Assembly (NCBI GenBank): GCA_007922305.1
Contig: ML677348.1
Span: 21,988,124-22,052,123 of the forward strand
Source: Dermatemys mawii
Taxonomy: Eukaryota; Chordata; Testudines; Dermatemydidae
Direction of reading: 5' to 3'
DNA: 64,000 nt
The first letter of the stretch is position 1. The number at the start of each line of letters is the position of its first letter. The position numbers and the translations under genes are program-made. Below, piece by piece: positions 60,000 to 64,000 of this stretch. A model generated the notes under the pieces. That model worked only from the letters and a program-made list of their open reading frames with translations. It was not told where the DNA came from and made no database searches.

Positions 60000-62573
60000 A
60001 AACTGATCACTAGTGGGAGCAGAAGGAGGTGGAAAAATGGAAGCAACACTCCAAAAGTTAGCAAGAAAGAGAGTGAGGTATAGAGATATAAAATGTTGAG
60101 AAGGATGTTGTGACTGCCTGCTTCCAATGCCATAGAAAGGCTGAAGAGAACAAGGATGATTATCCTTTCATAACCCTAATGAGGAATGCATGTAATGGTA
60201 TTATCTTGTCTTTTTACCCTAAAGCTTTTTTACTGATTTAAACTGTAAATATTGAATACACTGCCATTGTAGTATTTTGTTGTTTCTCAGGACATGGCCA
60301 AAGAGGCTAGAAAAAAATCTGGAACAAAAGTTAAAATTTAATAAGTTATCATAAGCTCCTTGAAGATGAAAGATAAAGAAACTCTATGCTAAGTTTTAAT
60401 TGAAGTCCATCTCGTTTCTTCTCTCATTAATGTTAAGTTCAATACCCTCCCACCTCCTGTTCCCAAATAGATGCACTTAAACAAATCTAAAAAACCACAC
60501 AAGTATTTTGAGATAATTCAATCCAAAATTACAATGAAGAGTCAATAGGGAATAAGCTGTCTCTGAAGATAACAAAAACCTATTATTGGCAAACCGAATA
60601 GTAAAAAAAAGTTAAAATTATTTTAAAATGTGGAAAATTCATACCCTCTACAACTGTGCCACCAGTGTCATATGAACAAATCATACCATTCACAGCCAAT
60701 ACCATAAAAAAAAAGGTATTAGTTGAAACCAGAAAAATTTCTGCAATAAACTAAGTTTCTATGTAACAAACACTTTGACACTTGATCTGGAGGTGCCTAT
60801 TTAACAATGGAGGAATTTTTATATTTTTTTGTTTGAAATATAGAAACAGCCTAATTTTAATATCTCTGCAACTAGACATTTGTCAATATGACAAACTGCT
60901 TAATCACTATTTGCAGTTAGGAATATTTTTAACCAGCAGACTATAGTTCTTCATTATAAATCATCACAATGCTCGCTGCAGGAGGTAGCAGGAGGGTCAA
61001 CACATAAAGTGCTAATAAAAAAAGCTTGGTTTCAGAACAGCACTTACACTCTAGTAGGCTGGGGCTTTGCACTGAAAATTGGAATGCTTCAGAAAAACAA
61101 CATAATAAGGAAAAGTTGGTACAAACAACTGCTAACGCTTACCTGAAACAATTACTTGGGTCATGACATTAAACATCTAGCAACAATTCTGTCACATATA
61201 TTACACCTTTCCTACCAGTATATATTACCTTGGAGCAGGGTTCCCTGCTAAGTTACATACCAGGCTAAGCTGGGTATTCACGGGAGGTAGCAAGAAAGGA
61301 AAGACATGAAGGACAATGGGAGGGAGTAATGAAGAGCAGAATTTTGAAAGAAATCTCAAAGAGGAAAGAGAGTAAATGGGAAGAAAAATGACCATTTCCC
61401 ATCCTAAAGCACACCATGTCTGGCCAGTACATGAAGATGACATACAGAAGAGAATGGGGGAGTGCTTGTGCCTAATTTTACTTCCTTATGATAGCTAAAG
61501 GAAGCATGTAAAGGTATATCTTTTTTTAAAACATACAATTCAGGTCCAATCTACATAGAACCACTGACATATCACAAAAGACAAGAGCAACTGAGAAGAT
61601 TTGAGATTTTTAGACATGCCATTTAAAACTCTGGAGTTTAAGCTCAACACAAAATGAACACTTTGGAGAAACTGGCATTGTTATATATGCAACAAATCTC
61701 TCCTTCAAAATAAGTGTGAGATCTCATACTAACTAGTCTAACAGCTCTTTATATCTAGCGTGAAAATCTTCTGAGCTCAGCACTAATCAACTTTCAGGAT
61801 TTCTCTCCAGCCACCACAGTTCAGGGACAGATGGTAGTTTGGGAAAAAGCCCCAGATTACTCTCTCTGTTCACGGTGCAAGAGTGAAGTTTCCAGGTAGT
61901 GGGTGGTTGGGAATTCACTGTATCCCTCACTACTAAGTGAATACCATCTATTTGGGATTTATTTGCATTTTGGGTCCTGGGAAAGGAAGCTTATTTGAAC
62001 TCCGTCACAATACCCTCAGTTTTATAACACCTGCTACTTGCACCCCCATCTCTCCTTTTCCCCAAACCTCACAACATTTCCTTTGCTTTGTCCAGCTCCT
62101 TACTTCTATCTTCTTGCTCCTCACCAACTCCCCCTCTTAATGTTTGCTCCCAACTCACTTATTAGATAATTATATTCAGATTGTAAACTCTACAGGGCAG
62201 GGATTATTTCTTTTCTAAATTCCTCGAAGGGCCTAGCATCCTCAAGCACAATATAGATGAAAAGGTGGGCAGAGAAACTTACTTCTCCCCTCCAGAACCT
62301 CTTTCAGACTGGATTCTCCAGCTACAGTTCAGAAGCTGCTTGATTATCATAGATCATTTATACTGCAATGGCACTCAAAATGAGGCAGACATTTTCCTCC
62401 TATAGAGCAAGACAAATCCCTGTCCTGTCGAGTTTACGGTCTAAAACAAAATCAATTGTATTAAAAAGTTATTTCAATGTGCTTTGGATCAGACCATCTA
62501 TTTGTTAGAATCCTTCAGATGCCAACACACTATAAATACTAGATGGATCAGTGCCATTTCAGTTTTTACAAAC
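60000..62573. other. GPALPP1 intron, right part: nothing recognised
   Basis: AT-rich sequence with no recognisable coding, RNA or well-preserved repeat feature, apart from a weak old repeat piece near 62190-62250 ('ctacagggcagggattattt'). Confidence 0.5.
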
Positions 62574-62682
62574 CTGGGTACGGAATTCTGAAGAAATAGA
62601 AGATCCTATGGAACAGCTGTTATCCTCCGTATACTGTGTAGGTTTCCTAAAACCAGGTGGTAAAGCAGGACCTATAACAGGC
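62574..62682 (-). CDS. GPALPP1: GPALPP1 internal exon with a GPALPP repeat
   Basis: A 109-nt exon: one base, then 36 codons starting PVIGPALPPGFRKPTQ and ending SSEFRTQ. The acceptor is TTTCTCTGAG and the donor GTTTGT. The human counterpart reads PIIGPALPPGF, which fixes the frame. The part after the motif (YTEDNSCSIGSS) is diverged from human, as expected for a disordered linker. Confidence 0.9.
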
Positions 62683-63084
62683 CTCAGAGAAAAAGAAATA
62701 GTCTTATTTCCTTTCCCTAATTTAAAAAAGAATCAGCATGAAAAGCACATAGAAGTAACAACTTTTTATTGTTTGCAGCAAGAATCAATATTTGAACAGG
62801 TCAATAAAGGGGGTAAAGTTGAAAGTGTATTATCTTGTAAAAGTCACATTTTAATTGATATTCATACATTTTCACCTTTCTATGTATTAAATTCACAAAG
62901 GGGATATGATCAACTTGGAAAAAAAGAATCACACTTCCATCTCCACATTCCAGGAGATTTTTAAAGTTATCACTTAAAAACAGAACCCCTCCCTGCCCAA
63001 GTAGGCACTGTCTCTATTAAATACTTTCCATCTGTTTATCAATATGATCTCCACTATCCAAATTTTTGTGCAATCAGAAATATC

Positions 63085-63432
63085 TCATTAGAGTTTAAGG
63101 CCAGAAGGGACAAGCAGATCACCGAGTCTGACCTCCCATGTATTCACAGGCCAATAACATTACTCAGCACCCACACACAAAACCCAAATTAGACCAGAGG
63201 ATCATTAGATGATTATGTGCCACAGGCAGAGAATAGGTGGGTCTGAGGTGCACCACTGCTGGAGGCCCCTTTTATGGCAGGGAAATGATTAAATGAGATA
63301 TACTCAGATAATCCTGTCAAGCGACTCCCACCCACACCCTGCAGAGGAAGGCGAAAACCCACAACCTCGCTGCCAGTCTGACCTGGGGGAAAATTCCTTC
63401 CTGACCCTGTATACGATGATCTGTTAGACCAC
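63085..63432 (-). mobile_element. CR1-like LINE 3' region (turtle subfamily)
   Basis: 'agagtttaaggccagaaggg', 'atgtgccacaggcagagaat', 'atggcagggaaatgattaa', 'ctgcagaggaaggcgaaaa' and 'acctgggggaaaattccttc' occur in the order of a common turtle/crocodilian CR1-related repeat, antisense on this strand. Confidence 0.75.
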
Positions 63433-63480
63433 AGGCGCTGACTTTTGGTTTTGCCCGTGGGTGCTTTTGAAGAGGGAGAG
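63433..63480. mobile_element. short hAT end fragment
   Basis: 'caggcgctgacttttgg' and 'cccgtgggtgctttt' resemble the left end of the element at 32756. Confidence 0.4.
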
Positions 63481-63954
63481 GGAGAGCACGAGCGCACTCT
63501 GTCAGTTTTGGGCAGAGACTATTTTCAGCATATTTATACTTTTTTTTTCATATTCTAGTTACTGAATGTGTCTATCATTGGAATCATTATTCAAATAGTA
63601 AAGATACAATTATTATGAACTACATAATATATACTTAGTATATTAAGATCATTGCAATCACCTACAAGCCGTCTTCAATAACATCCCAGTATAAAGACAT
63701 TATGATTCACAGTAGCTTTCTGGATGAAACTGTCAGCAATCTTTTTTACACCTAGGTTCCCTGGTATTAGTGAGATGCACATTAAGGACAGCTACATTAT
63801 TCAGTTGTGTCTGTCCCACCGGTGACTGGAGATAATTTTGAGGTCTTTGAAGCAGGAGGATGAGCATTCCACAGTTCAGAATGATACAGGCACCGTGAGA
63901 AGGATTCTTATGTATTGGCAGTACTCTGGAAACAGAGTGCTTCCAGAGTACAGC

Positions 63955-64000
63955 AAATGACTCCAAGATCTCTTTCTGGATTTAGGCACCATCATTTTGT
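63955..64000 (-). mobile_element. CR1-type LINE fragment at window edge
   Basis: 'atgactccaagatctctttc' and 'ggcaccatcattttgt' match 34431-34490 in the CR1 copy. It continues beyond the window. Confidence 0.6.

Larger units (their letters stand above)
52560..64000 (-). other. GPALPP1: GPALPP1 gene (3' part; continues beyond 64000)
   Basis: This is the gene for the GPALPP motif-containing protein 1 (KIAA1704), a nuclear protein of unclear biochemical role. Five coding exons are visible on the minus strand: 62574-62682, 55668-55802, 55328-55492, 54827-54925 and 52678-52893. Joined, they give 240 codons in one frame of a protein that is about 340 residues in human. They include one GPALPPGF repeat, an acidic segment, IGPMPAKGP, the block RESWMTELPPEL and the conserved C-terminus RFDEVQKKALIKKSRELNTR. 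The first ~100 residues, with the other GPALPP repeats, lie beyond the right edge. Splice sites are canonical except for one GC donor. A DIRS/Penelope mosaic occupies the 6.8-kb intron between 55803 and 62573. Confidence 0.96.

Overview
The window is vertebrate nuclear DNA, most likely from a turtle (a crocodilian or other non-squamate sauropsid is less likely). The evidence is the very high similarity of two spliced genes to their vertebrate orthologues and the repeat content: CR1 LINEs, Penelope-like and DIRS elements, Harbinger elements with Myb-like partner genes, abundant hAT and other MITEs, MIR-type SINEs and solo LTRs. There are no bacterial-style genes, no CRISPR arrays and no RNA gene that I can support.

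Two protein-coding genes are present, both partial and both on the minus strand. GTF2F2 (TFIIF beta subunit, RAP30) starts in a CpG island near 23.0 kb. Its exons 1-4 read leftwards to 19.2 kb, and the rest of the gene lies beyond position 1. GPALPP1 (a nuclear protein with GPALPP repeats) enters from beyond 64 kb, and its last five coding exons lie between 62.7 and 52.7 kb. The tail-to-head order GPALPP1 -> GTF2F2 on one strand matches my memory of human 13q14, so the synteny is conserved. The intergenic space is about 29.6 kb.

Layout: 1-19.2 kb is GTF2F2 intron 4, with CR1, Penelope-like, MITE and MIR copies and one 39-nt exon-like segment. 19.2-23.0 kb holds exons 4 to 1. 22.5-23.5 kb is the CpG island. 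23.5-52.5 kb is intergenic and densely packed with mobile elements: hAT, Penelope-like, two Harbinger copies, three LTRs, CR1, an RNase H-bearing non-LTR element, L2 and a fold-back element. 52.6-64 kb is the 3' half of GPALPP1, with a DIRS/Penelope mosaic in one intron.

The points most worth a second look are: (i) a 39-nt symmetric phase-1 exon candidate in GTF2F2 intron 4 that would add 13 residues in frame; (ii) a GC-AG intron in GPALPP1; (iii) an almost full-length but broken I/Nimb-like retrotransposon with ORF1 zinc knuckles, endonuclease, RT and RNase H signatures; (iv) two long inverted repeats with arms about 96% identical; (v) Harbinger copies that keep both a Myb-like gene and a HARBI1-like nuclease. 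All family assignments come from reading the sequence and from memory. No database search was run.
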